Assembly (NCBI GenBank): GCA_903873775.1
Contig: CAIQPR010000053.1
Coordinates: 1 to 64,000, forward strand
Direction: 5' to 3'
From: an uncultured Actinomycetes bacterium
GTDB lineage: Bacteria; Actinomycetota; Acidimicrobiia; Acidimicrobiales; RAAP-2
DNA: 64,000 nucleotides
In this document: in pieces, positions 1-7,523 of the stretch
How positions within the stretch are numbered: position 1 is the first letter of the stretch
How the letters are laid out: the number at the start of each line of letters is the position of its first letter
Translations under genes and position numbers: made by a program
The notes under the pieces: generated by a model
The model's input: only the letters and a program-made list of their open reading frames with translations
What the model was told of the DNA's origin: nothing
Databases searched by the model: none

Positions 1-63
1 CAGATCTACGAAGGCACCAACCAGGTGCAGCGCGTCGTGATCTCAAAGCACCTGCTGAAGTAG
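1..63 (+). CDS. Acyl-CoA dehydrogenase, C-terminal end (partial)
   Basis: Only the last 20 codons are inside the window. They read QIYEGTNQVQRVVISKHLLK and stop with TAG at 61-63. The YEGTNQ-Q-R string is the hallmark of the acyl-CoA dehydrogenase C-terminus; its Glu is the position of the catalytic base in medium- and short-chain family members. The enzyme would oxidise an acyl-CoA to the 2-enoyl-CoA with FAD. The substrate cannot be told from this fragment. Confidence 0.9.
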   Translation, partial: QIYEGTNQVQRVVISKHLLK

Positions 64-144
64 TCCGTCGTCGCCCACGGCGCCGGACCTCCGTCGGCGA
101 TCGAGGGAGTTCTCTTGTGGGATCCTGATGCGAACGACGTGTGA

Positions 145-160
145 GGCGCGGGCTCGCGCC
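145..160. terminator. Small hairpin after the acyl-CoA dehydrogenase
   Basis: GGCGCG at 145-150 pairs perfectly with CGCGCC at 155-160 around a 4-base loop. It lies between two convergent genes, so it could serve as a terminator, but no T-run follows it. Confidence 0.35.
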
Positions 161-168
161 GTGGGGGA

Positions 169-579
169 TTAATTCCCGCGCTGAACTCTGATCCCGCGAT
201 CTGTCTTCGGTGCCAGTCGGGCCAGAACTTCCGCGGGACCCCTCAGGATCCCCCGAATGCGCAAGGACTGCAGCACGTGATCGGCCAGCTCCGGATCCAC
301 GTCATCATCGATGCGTAGCGAGCCCAGAACGCTGAGCGATACGGGACCTTCCTGCGTTTCGAACCACGCCCGACTGCAATGTGCGTAACCCACGAACCAC
401 TTGTCGCGCGCGAGTACCGAGTCGATCACGTCGCCGTGCGCCTCGAGTTGCCGGCGCGTGGCGGTGCGGAAAAAGTCCGAACGGCTCGAATAGAGCCCCT
501 GAGTCACAAGAAGGTCAATACGACCTAGATCGTGAGCCACAACGTTGAGCGTTAACTTTTCAGTGTCATCATGAACCAT
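169..579 (-). CDS. Ribbon-helix-helix (CopG-like) DNA-binding protein
   Basis: A 136-residue protein whose residues 8-46 look like a ribbon-helix-helix: a short beta segment (LTLNVVAHDLGRIDLLVTQG), then a helix starting near SSRSDFFRTATRRQLEAH. This matches the CopG/ParD-like fold that binds DNA as a dimer. The C-terminal 90 residues are not recognised. No toxin gene is adjacent: the neighbours are an acyl-CoA dehydrogenase and a histidine kinase, so an antitoxin role is unlikely. The ATG start sits 6 bases after a near-consensus promoter, implying a leaderless mRNA, and direct repeats overlap that promoter, suggesting autoregulation. Confidence 0.65.
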   Translation of the reverse strand: MVHDDTEKLTLNVVAHDLGRIDLLVTQGLYSSRSDFFRTATRRQLEAHGDVIDSVLARDKWFVGYAHCSRAWFETQEGPVSLSVLGSLRIDDDVDPELADHVLQSLRIRGILRGPAEVLARLAPKTDRGIRVQRGN

Positions 580-584
580 ATTTA

Positions 585-614
585 GATGGTATCTGGATGG
601 TGAAAGGATGTCAA
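585..614 (-). promoter_or_regulatory. Near-consensus promoter with tandem repeats for the RHH gene
   Basis: On the minus strand TTGACA (614-609) is followed after 17 bases by TACCAT (591-586); the ATG begins 6 bases later. The plus-strand repeat GATGGT occurs at 585-590 and 596-601, 11 bp apart, covering the -10 box. Spacing of one helical turn over a promoter is what a ribbon-helix-helix repressor operator would look like. Confidence 0.65.
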
Positions 615-705
615 GTAGAAGTTACGAGGAATCTAGGCTTACCGAAGAATTCGTTTGCATACCTCATGATCAGGGTTTTTGTAGCCATATCGCCTAACAC
701 GACCT

Positions 706-1944
706 TCACTCTGCCGTGCGGCGGGGAAGTCGTATCGCAACGCTCGCGCCACCAGAGCTGCTGGATGAGAGTTGGACGTCTCCCTGATGGGCGGACGCAA
801 TCGAGGCAGTGATGGCGAGGCCGAGCCCGGCGCCACCACTGGTGGAGCGAGATTCGTCAAATTGACGAAACCTGTCGAAGGCCGTGTTGTCCTCAGTGGA
901 CGGAAAGCCCGGACCGTCGTCCTCGACGAAAATCCACACGTCGTGCGTGTCGCCGTCGATACGCACCTCGACTTTCGACGTCGCGTATCGCTGGGCATTA
1001 GCGAGAAGGTTGCGAACCGCGCGAGCAATCAAAGTGGCGTCTCCTGCGACGTGCGTGTCGCCACTGGTGGTGACGGTCACAGACTGGGAGACGACGAGTG
1101 TCTCCTCGCGGACCAATTCCGCGACATCCACGTCACTGATGCGTAGGGGTCGACCTTCTTCCAGCGTGGATAGAAGGAGGAGGTCGTCGACGAGTCGCGA
1201 CAGGTGCGTGACCGCAGATTGGGTGCGCGAGAGAACCTCCGGGTCGACAGAACTCGAACGGGCCATGAGTTCCATCTCGCCTTGAATGACCATGAGTGGT
1301 GTGCGAAGTTCGTGGGCGGCGTCGGACGTGAATTGTCGCTGGGCGAGTCGGCCCGCCGCGATGCGCTCCAACATGAGATTGACCGTGCGGGCGAGCTCGT
1401 CAATCTCATCTCCGCTGTCGGTGCGAGGGACTCGAGTATCGATATCGGAGGGGCCGATGTTCCGCACGTGGTCCGTGATGTCACCGACGTGACGAAGGGC
1501 ACGATGCACGGCGTAGCCGGCGAGGAGCGCGGAGAGAATTGCCGCGAGGGGTACGCCGATCCAGAGGGTCAAGTAGAGCGCGTGGAGATTGGCGGTCGTC
1601 GAGATATCCGATGCCGCCCCCTCCACCGCGTAGTGGACGCCGTGCACGGTGACGTGGTGGGTGATTTCGACTTCGTGGGGGAGCGGTCCAAGGGCGGGAA
1701 TTGTCGGGCTCACGACCCACGCCACGACGCCGTCGGGCGTCGTGATCTGCACGACATGGTGCGCGGCGCTGAGTTGTGATGCGAGTTGCGAGACCATCGC
1801 GTTCACACGACTGACGACCGCGTTGTGGCCCGCGTGGGCCACGGCACGAAATCCAATGACGCCGAGAACCGAATAGAAACACGCCGTGACCACCAACACC
1901 GACGACGCCACCTGGGCGCGCAGACCACCGAAGAGTCGACTCAC
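706..1944 (-). CDS. Two-component sensor histidine kinase
   Basis: A 412-residue membrane kinase. A transmembrane helix at about 12-33 and another at about 122-146 flank a roughly 85-residue extracytoplasmic sensor region; a HAMP linker follows. The H-box SDAAHELRTP carries His211, and the ATPase domain shows the N-box NLLANAQRYA, G1 DDGPGF, F-box FDRFRQ and G2 GAGLGLAI, so the kinase looks intact. Its ATG overlaps the stop of the response regulator by 4 bases, so both are co-transcribed. The signal is unknown; the sensor region has no motif I recognise. The divergent secreted protein at 2741 is a possible target. Confidence 0.93.
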   Translation of the reverse strand: MSRLFGGLRAQVASSVLVVTACFYSVLGVIGFRAVAHAGHNAVVSRVNAMVSQLASQLSAAHHVVQITTPDGVVAWVVSPTIPALGPLPHEVEITHHVTVHGVHYAVEGAASDISTTANLHALYLTLWIGVPLAAILSALLAGYAVHRALRHVGDITDHVRNIGPSDIDTRVPRTDSGDEIDELARTVNLMLERIAAGRLAQRQFTSDAAHELRTPLMVIQGEMELMARSSSVDPEVLSRTQSAVTHLSRLVDDLLLLSTLEEGRPLRISDVDVAELVREETLVVSQSVTVTTSGDTHVAGDATLIARAVRNLLANAQRYATSKVEVRIDGDTHDVWIFVEDDGPGFPSTEDNTAFDRFRQFDESRSTSGGAGLGLAITASIASAHQGDVQLSSSSSGGASVAIRLPRRTAE

Positions 1945-2597
1945 GCGGAGATCCGAAAGCCCACGCCTCTGATGTTTTCAATCACGCACGGGGCGATCTT
2001 CGCGCGCAATTTCCGCAGATAGACGTCGACAATGGTGGGGTCGACGTCGGCGTCTCCACCCCATACGTCACTCAAGAGTTCTTGGCGCGTCACGCACCCG
2101 TGCTCTTCAATAAAGAGTCGTCGCAGCAGTTGGTCCTCCCGGTGCGTGAGCGACACGGGTTGACCCTGGACGGTGCAGTGACGCCGCCGCAAGTCGTAGG
2201 TCAGATCTCCTCGACGCACGACGTTGTCGGCCGAAGACGACGCGCGTCGCAGAAGAACACGCAATCGCGCGGCGATGACCGCCAGGGACGCTGGCTTGGT
2301 CAAGAAATCGTCCGCACCCATATCCAGCAGATCGATTTCGTCGAGCTCTCCAGATTTGGCCGTTAAGACGAGGATCGGTGTGTCAAGGCCCTCGGCCCTG
2401 ATCTGCTCACAGACCCAGTAGCCACTCTTTCCCGGCAGAAGAAGGTCGAGAACGATGGCTTGATAGACGCCGTCCAGTGCTCGCCAGAGGCCCTGCGGAC
2501 CGTCGTCGGCCGTGTCCACTTCGAAACCCTCGCTGCGCAGCCCCCGTTCGAGCACACTACGAATTGCGGGGTCGTCTTCGATGACCAAGATGCGCAC
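1941..2597 (-). CDS. OmpR/PhoB-family response regulator
   Basis: A 218-residue regulator with an N-terminal receiver domain (acidic pair EDD at 7-9, phosphoacceptor Asp51 in LDLLLPG, Lys101 in LTKPAS) and a C-terminal winged helix (about 125-218, with VDVYLRKLRAKI as the recognition region). It is the first gene of the operon with the histidine kinase. The start is GTG; TAGTGT lies 7 bases upstream (2605-2610), consistent with leaderless translation. The octamer CCATCGGG is repeated at 2619 and 2628 just upstream and may bind a regulator. Confidence 0.93.
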   Translation of the reverse strand: MRILVIEDDPAIRSVLERGLRSEGFEVDTADDGPQGLWRALDGVYQAIVLDLLLPGKSGYWVCEQIRAEGLDTPILVLTAKSGELDEIDLLDMGADDFLTKPASLAVIAARLRVLLRRASSSADNVVRRGDLTYDLRRRHCTVQGQPVSLTHREDQLLRRLFIEEHGCVTRQELLSDVWGGDADVDPTIVDVYLRKLRAKIAPCVIENIRGVGFRISA

Positions 2598-2604
2598 GAG
2601 CGGG

Positions 2605-2610
2605 ACACTA
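2605..2610 (-). promoter_or_regulatory. Leaderless -10 box (response regulator)
   Basis: TAGTGT on the minus strand, 7 bases before the GTG start at 2597. Confidence 0.55.
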
Positions 2611-2740
2611 CTGGCGGGCCATCGGGCCCATCGGGACCGATATTCAGTTGACGTTTAGTTAGCGTCTGTTGGTATTTAGTCGTGCTCCAGCACTCTGGGT
2701 TGGCGCTCATCGAAGGTGAGTGCATACCAAGGAGAGAGAT

Positions 2741-3331
2741 ATGAAGAACATCAACATTGCGCGAGTGGCGGGATCGCTCGCGCTGGCCGCCTGCGCCGTC
2801 GTTGGCGGCGCGGCCATGACGGGTGCGGCGGGAGCGTCCGATTCGTCTCCGTCGACGGAAGGAGTCAGCGTGGTTGCGCCGTCTCCGTCGGGCGACGGCG
2901 TGATCGTCTGTTCGTTCTCGGTGGCGACGCCCTCGACGAGCGATTCTTCGCTCACCCCGGTTCCCGTGAATTCGTCGGGCACCGTGACGGTGATGTCGGG
3001 CACGTTGCCGACGTTGGATCCCTCCGTGAGTGGATCGACGCTGTCACCAGTGACGAGCGGCAGTGTGTCGGTGTCGAATGGCAATGTCACGACGGTCGGG
3101 TCCAACACGCCCGTACCGAGTACCGACGGCTCCACGTCCGATTCCGGCACGGTCGTCAATCCTTCCGCGGGCACCGCCGTGAGCGGCTCGGGAGGAACGA
3201 CCACGGAGGTCAACTCCGGTGACAATGTCTCGACGCAGCTCGAGAACCCGAGTGCCGTGACGAGTGGTTCGAGCGACGCCTGCAACAGCGTGGCGTCGGG
3301 CACGTCGGTGGCGTCAGGAACCTCCAAGTAG
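2741..3331 (+). CDS. Secreted Ser/Thr/Gly/Val-rich protein
   Basis: A 196-residue protein with a clear signal peptide (Lys at 2, hydrophobic core about 9-31, small residues near ASDSS). The rest is low-complexity Ser, Thr, Val, Gly and Pro, with only two Cys, and no known domain; it looks like an extended exported or wall-associated protein. The ATG at 2741 is preferred over one at 2720 because GGAGAGAG precedes it. It is divergent from the two-component operon, and its 143-base upstream region holds TTGACG at about 2648 and TTAG-containing repeats that could be the regulator's site. It ends at a strong hairpin. Confidence 0.7.
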   Translation: MKNINIARVAGSLALAACAVVGGAAMTGAAGASDSSPSTEGVSVVAPSPSGDGVIVCSFSVATPSTSDSSLTPVPVNSSGTVTVMSGTLPTLDPSVSGSTLSPVTSGSVSVSNGNVTTVGSNTPVPSTDGSTSDSGTVVNPSAGTAVSGSGGTTTEVNSGDNVSTQLENPSAVTSGSSDACNSVASGTSVASGTSK

Positions 3332-3345
3332 GGAACTCTCGACGT

Positions 3346-3392
3346 CGACCACGAACTGCCCCGGTCTGGGCCGACGGGGCAGTTCGTGGTCG
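3346..3392. terminator. Perfect 18-bp stem-loop, probable bidirectional terminator
   Basis: Bases 3346-3363 are the exact reverse complement of 3375-3392, leaving an 11-base loop. The hairpin begins 15 bases after the stop of the secreted protein and sits before the convergent CoA-transferase stop at 3443. No run of T follows, so if it terminates it does so as a U-less hairpin, a known type in actinobacteria. Confidence 0.8.
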
Positions 3393-3442
3393 CACCCCTT
3401 ATGTCGTGCAACTTCAAGCAGAAATAGCTTGTCGCTCGCGTG

Positions 3443-4594
3443 TTAGCGCGTGAATTCGCGCCGCAGTGATTCTCCGTGTTCATCGAGATCCGGAGCGGCC
3501 GCCCGGACGTTGGGGTCGGGGTACGAACTCATCTTGATGGGGGTGCCGGCCATTCGTACTCCTCCCGCCGAGATGATCATGTTGCGCGCCGCGGTCTGGG
3601 GGTGATGCACAGCCTCCGCCACACTCATGATGGGTCCGACGGGAACTCCTCCGTCGTGAATCGCTTCGAGCCAGTGCTCGGAGGTTCGCGTCATGAGCAC
3701 TCGTTCCAACTCCTCCCGCAACTCTCTCTCGTACATTTCACGATGCTCGTTGTCCTGAAAACGAGGGTCGTGGGCGAGCTCGGGTCGCTCGAGGACGTCG
3801 CAGAGTCGTTGAAACAAATGGTTATTGCCGCAGCAAATGGTGACGTGCCCATTTGACGTTTCAAAGACATCGAAGGGCGCGATGAAAGGGTGGCGATTTC
3901 CCACGCGTACCGGGGTTCGACCGGTGCCCAAGTATTCAACGAGTCCCTGCTCAAGAAACGCGATGGTCGCGTCGTACATGGCGACATCGACGTGGGTGCC
4001 TTCTCCTGATCGTTCTCGTGCGTGCAGCGCGGTCGTTAGGGCGGCGTAAAAGAACACGCCACCGAGGAGGTCGGACAACGAGGTGCCGGTCCGGGTGGGA
4101 GGACCATCGGGCCATCCCGTCATGGTCATCAGACCCGACATGGCCTGGATGATGGAGTCGTACGCGGGAAACGTGCTCAAAGGACCGGTCTGTCCGAATC
4201 CTGACGACGACCCGTAGATCAAGCGCGGATTCCGAGCGTGGAGGTCGTCGTAGGAAAGTCCGAGGCGAGCCATGGTGCCCGGTCGGTAGTTCTCCGTGAG
4301 AATGTCCGCCTGGTCCACCATGGCGAGCAGAAGTGCGCGGTCGTCGTCGTTTTTCAAGTTGAGCACGATGGACTCTTTGCCGCGATTGATGGACTTGAAA
4401 TACGTCCCGTTGGTGTCGCCGAGGGGCGCGAACGCTCGCGCGTCGTCACCCTCGGGCGGTTCAACCTTGATGACCCTCGCACCCTGGTCCGCGAACATCA
4501 TGGTCGCGTAGGGTCCATTCAACACGTGGGTGAGGTCCACGATCAGGAGATCCGAAAAGGGTCCGGATCGCTCGGGGCGCAACTCGTCGCTCAT
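3443..4594 (-). CDS. CaiB/BaiF family (class III) CoA-transferase
   Basis: A 383-residue protein typical of formyl-CoA transferase/CaiB/alpha-methylacyl-CoA racemase proteins, which move CoA between carboxylic acids through an aspartyl-anhydride intermediate. Visible signatures are DLTHVLNGPYATMMFADQGA near the start, ARVIKVEPPEGD, and GTSLSDLLGG, whose Asp175 aligns with catalytic Asp169 of formyl-CoA transferase. The ATG at 4594 is chosen because AAAGGA precedes it; a longer reading frame to 4642 has no such site. It lies behind the DoxX-like gene on the same strand, opposite an aromatic-catabolism operon, so it may activate a carboxylic acid from that pathway. Confidence 0.9.
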   Translation of the reverse strand: MSDELRPERSGPFSDLLIVDLTHVLNGPYATMMFADQGARVIKVEPPEGDDARAFAPLGDTNGTYFKSINRGKESIVLNLKNDDDRALLLAMVDQADILTENYRPGTMARLGLSYDDLHARNPRLIYGSSSGFGQTGPLSTFPAYDSIIQAMSGLMTMTGWPDGPPTRTGTSLSDLLGGVFFYAALTTALHARERSGEGTHVDVAMYDATIAFLEQGLVEYLGTGRTPVRVGNRHPFIAPFDVFETSNGHVTICCGNNHLFQRLCDVLERPELAHDPRFQDNEHREMYERELREELERVLMTRTSEHWLEAIHDGGVPVGPIMSVAEAVHHPQTAARNMIISAGGVRMAGTPIKMSSYPDPNVRAAAPDLDEHGESLRREFTR

Positions 4595-4738
4595 GGGGTC
4601 CTTTCGCGTCACTTCGTGCGGTGACGTGTAGGAACCATTCAAACAAGTCCACGATGAACGCGCAGGGGGCCACTAGTCCCAAATGTGGGCTGTGGGAACC
4701 TCCGCCGCGGGGTCGGTGAACCTCCGGGCCCGGCGGGA

Positions 4739-5089
4739 CTATCGCTTGATTTCGAGAATGAGCGTCGCGATCGACATGAGGAGGAAGAATGCCGCGGGTG
4801 CGAGGTCCTTGGCCGCGTCGTGGTGTCGAACGTGCGCACCCACTGCTCCCACGAAGTACAGCGTCAGACCGACGGCAGCGGCGATACCGAGAGGTGTGAC
4901 CCAAATACCGACCAGAAGTCCGAGAGCACCCGCGATTTCGAGCAGGCCGAGGACGGGCACCACGTTGGCGGGAACGCCGAGTCCTCCGAGCTGAGCAATC
5001 AGCGACGGCTTCTTCGTCAGTTTGCCCATCGCCGAGCCCGTGACGCCAAGACCCAAAAAGCCGCCGAGAATGATGAGTGCGATGTTCAT
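4739..5089 (-). CDS. DoxX-like membrane protein
   Basis: A 116-residue protein with four hydrophobic segments (about 2-20, 43-63, 66-87 and 96-113) and the pattern LGLLEIAGALGLLVGIW followed by AAAVGLTLYFVGAVGAHVR, matching the DoxX_2 group of small integral membrane proteins. Its biochemical role is not established. GGGGA stands before the ATG. It is divergent from the FAD hydroxylase and upstream of the CoA-transferase. A second protein of the same family is at 62042. Confidence 0.8.
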   Translation of the reverse strand: MNIALIILGGFLGLGVTGSAMGKLTKKPSLIAQLGGLGVPANVVPVLGLLEIAGALGLLVGIWVTPLGIAAAVGLTLYFVGAVGAHVRHHDAAKDLAPAAFFLLMSIATLILEIKR

Positions 5090-5133
5090 GAAGTTGTCCC
5101 CATTTCGTAGTGAATGACAATGCTAGGTCGCCA

Positions 5134-5164
5134 TATTATGTGTTGCAACAGATGTTGTGACAAC
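5134..5164 (+). promoter_or_regulatory. -10 box and palindromic operator of the aromatic operon
   Basis: TATTAT at 5134-5139 is a good -10 box. Just downstream, CAACA (5146-5150) and TGTTG (5153-5157) form an inverted repeat, with GTTG (5142-5145) and CAAC (5161-5164) as outer half-sites. The palindrome covers the expected transcription start, the usual placement for a MarR-family repressor, and a marR gene lies in the operon. No convincing -35 box is seen. Confidence 0.6.
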
Positions 5165-5192
5165 GTAGGATGAGAAAAACTGAGGGGGAAGC

Positions 5193-6965
5193 ATGGCGAA
5201 CATCGACGTTCCTGTCGTCATTGTGGGCGGTGGCGGCGCCGGACTCACTGCGTCGATGCTCCTGTCAGGTCTCGGCGTGGACTCCCTCTTGGTCAGCGCA
5301 CTTCCGACGACCTCAGTACTTCCGAAGGCCCATCTCCTTAATCAGCGAACGATGGAAATCTTGGGTGACGCGGGCGTGGCCGACGCCATTTACGCCGTAG
5401 GGACCCCCCGGGCGGAAATGGCGAAGACTGCCTTCTACGCCGGATTCACGGGTTGGACCGACGCGGGTCGTTGCCTCGGGCAACTCGACGCGTGGGGTGG
5501 GGGTGGTACGGACCTTGAGTGGGAGTCCGCCAGTCCCCGCTGGTGCGCCAATTTGCCGCAGATCCGACTCGAGCCACTCATGAAGCAGCGCGCCGAGGAA
5601 TTGGCTCCCGGTCGAGTGAGATTCGGACACGAGGTGGTGTCTCTCGACCACGATGATGACGGTGTCCGCATCACCGTGAGGGTTCGAGACAGCGGCGAGG
5701 AATACTCCGTCAGGTCCAAGTTCCTCATCGCGTGCGATGGTGGTCGCTTCGTCGGACCTCGTCTCGGAGTGGAGTACGAGGGACTTCGCGACGCGGGCAG
5801 CATGATCTCCATTCATATGACGGCGGACTTCTCGCCCTGGGCGCGCGACCCCGACGTGCTCATTCGGTGGACCTGGTTGCCCCACATGTCCAAAATGGCC
5901 ACTTTGGTCCCGATGGGCCCGACGAGGTGGGGCCCCACGTCCGAGGAGTGGGTGTTCCATCTCAATTACTCGAATGATGATCCCCGGCGGTTGGATGGCG
6001 CGTTGGTTGAAGCGGACATGCGCGAAGCCCTCGGCATTGGTGACTGCGACGTCACGATTCACATGATCACGAGATGGGAATTGATGGGTGTTGTGGCCTC
6101 CAGCTTCCGTGTCGGCAACGTGTTCTTCGCGGGTGACGCCGCACACCGGCACCCGCCGACGGGAGGTCTTGGTCTCACCAGTGCGACCCAAGACGTCCAC
6201 AACCTCTGCTGGAAACTGGCCTACGTGCTCGCAGGGGACGCTCGTCCTGGACTTCTTGATTCCTACGAGAGTGAACGTCGTAGCTCCATCCACGCCAACG
6301 TCGATAACTCATTGACGAGCGCGCTGAATCACATCGTTATTGGTGACACTTTGGGGCTCGTTGACCCCGAACAGACTGCCGAGGCCGGTTGGGCGAAGGT
6401 GGCCAAGGTGTGGGGCGACGATCCGGCGGACGAGGAGTATCGCGAACGAGTTCGCCTGGCGATCGCCAGCCAAACCCAAGAATTTCGAAAGCTCAACGTC
6501 GAGTACGGCTACCGCTACAGCTCGGGCGCCATTCTTCCCGACGGCACGCCCGAACCTGTGTCGCCCGATCCCACGCGTGTCTACCGTCCGTCCACGCGTC
6601 CGGGAAGTCCACTCCCGCACGCGTGGGTGACGACGCGAGGCGGCGAACGGATCTCGACGCTCGATGCGGTCCGACCCGGACGGTTTGTCCTGATTGCGGG
6701 GAGTGACGGTGCAGCGTGGGTGGACGCGGCGCGAGAGATTGCGTCGGCTTCGCAATTCCCGCTCGACGCATACACCCTCGGACACCTGGCGGGCGACCTG
6801 CTCGATCTCGAGTGTTCGTGGCTACGTCATCGTGAGTTCGCCGAGGATGGAGCGATTCTCGTGCGGCCCGACCGCTTCATCGCTTGGAGATCCCTGTCCT
6901 CTTCTTCCTCACCACAAGAAGATCTTCGAGACGCGCTCGCGTCTATCTTGGCGACGACGCTGTAG
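5193..6965 (+). CDS. FAD-dependent aromatic hydroxylase (phenol/TfdB-type monooxygenase)
   Basis: A 590-residue flavoprotein monooxygenase. It has the N-terminal dinucleotide-binding motif VIVGGGGAGL (about 9-18), a DG-type segment FLIACDGGRF in the middle, and the second FAD motif FFAGDAAHRHPPTGGLGL around residue 310. Length and C-terminal thioredoxin-like extension fit phenol 2-monooxygenase or 2,4-dichlorophenol hydroxylase relatives, which insert one oxygen into an aromatic ring using NAD(P)H. GAGGGGG precedes the ATG. It leads an operon with marR, amidohydrolase, FAH hydrolase and extradiol dioxygenase genes, so ring hydroxylation before ring cleavage is the likely role; the substrate is unknown. 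Confidence 0.9.
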   Translation: MANIDVPVVIVGGGGAGLTASMLLSGLGVDSLLVSALPTTSVLPKAHLLNQRTMEILGDAGVADAIYAVGTPRAEMAKTAFYAGFTGWTDAGRCLGQLDAWGGGGTDLEWESASPRWCANLPQIRLEPLMKQRAEELAPGRVRFGHEVVSLDHDDDGVRITVRVRDSGEEYSVRSKFLIACDGGRFVGPRLGVEYEGLRDAGSMISIHMTADFSPWARDPDVLIRWTWLPHMSKMATLVPMGPTRWGPTSEEWVFHLNYSNDDPRRLDGALVEADMREALGIGDCDVTIHMITRWELMGVVASSFRVGNVFFAGDAAHRHPPTGGLGLTSATQDVHNLCWKLAYVLAGDARPGLLDSYESERRSSIHANVDNSLTSALNHIVIGDTLGLVDPEQTAEAGWAKVAKVWGDDPADEEYRERVRLAIASQTQEFRKLNVEYGYRYSSGAILPDGTPEPVSPDPTRVYRPSTRPGSPLPHAWVTTRGGERISTLDAVRPGRFVLIAGSDGAAWVDAAREIASASQFPLDAYTLGHLAGDLLDLECSWLRHREFAEDGAILVRPDRFIAWRSLSSSSSPQEDLRDALASILATTL

Positions 6966-6998
6966 GTGCGGGCACTCGGCGCGGGGAAAAGGACATCC

Positions 6999-7514
6999 AT
7001 GGAGAACGAACGCGAGGACCGAAGAGACCGGCTGGGTCGGGAAGCCTTTGTGACCTTGTACGTCGTGGGAACGCGATTCGAGGAGCAACTCGACGAAATT
7101 TGTCGCGACGAGGGAATCTCCCACCCGCAATATTCCGTGCTCTGGGTTGTGTGCCTCACCGACGAGGACACCGGTGTGCCGATGCGCGCCCTGGCCGACG
7201 GCCTCCTTCATCGTGCCGCTGACGCGACGCGCCTCGTGGATCGACTCGTGGTGAACGGTCTCGTGACTCGATCACCCTCGGCGGACGATCGTCGTGTCGT
7301 CCTCGTGCAACCAACGGCCCGAGGTCGAGAGGTGTTTGAAGTCACCACGCAGCGCATCAAGGACTTACACCGTCAGCAATTTGGGCACTTGACATTGGCG
7401 GAGATGCAGGAGATTACGCGACTTCTCAACAAGGCGTTCTGGTCCAGTGTTCCCGCGGACGCGTCCGGACCCACACTGTCACTTTCGACGCGCAATGTCA
7501 CCCTCGAACCGTAA
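6999..7514 (+). CDS. MarR-family transcriptional regulator
   Basis: A 171-residue winged-helix regulator. The helix-turn-helix and wing are visible as YSVLWVVCLTDEDTGVPMRA, LADGLLHRAADATRLVDRLV and LVTRSPSADDRRVVLVQPT, the typical MarR layout with the DDRR wing. The ATG at 6999 is preceded by AAAAGGA. It is the second gene of the aromatic operon, 33 bases after the hydroxylase, and most probably represses the operon through the palindrome at 5142-5164, released by an aromatic ligand. Confidence 0.93.
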   Translation: MENEREDRRDRLGREAFVTLYVVGTRFEEQLDEICRDEGISHPQYSVLWVVCLTDEDTGVPMRALADGLLHRAADATRLVDRLVVNGLVTRSPSADDRRVVLVQPTARGREVFEVTTQRIKDLHRQQFGHLTLAEMQEITRLLNKAFWSSVPADASGPTLSLSTRNVTLEP

Positions 7515-7523
7515 GGACACACC

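Noticed and set aside
169..579. Toxin-antitoxin module around the ribbon-helix-helix gene
   Set aside because: No small toxin-like gene lies on either side.
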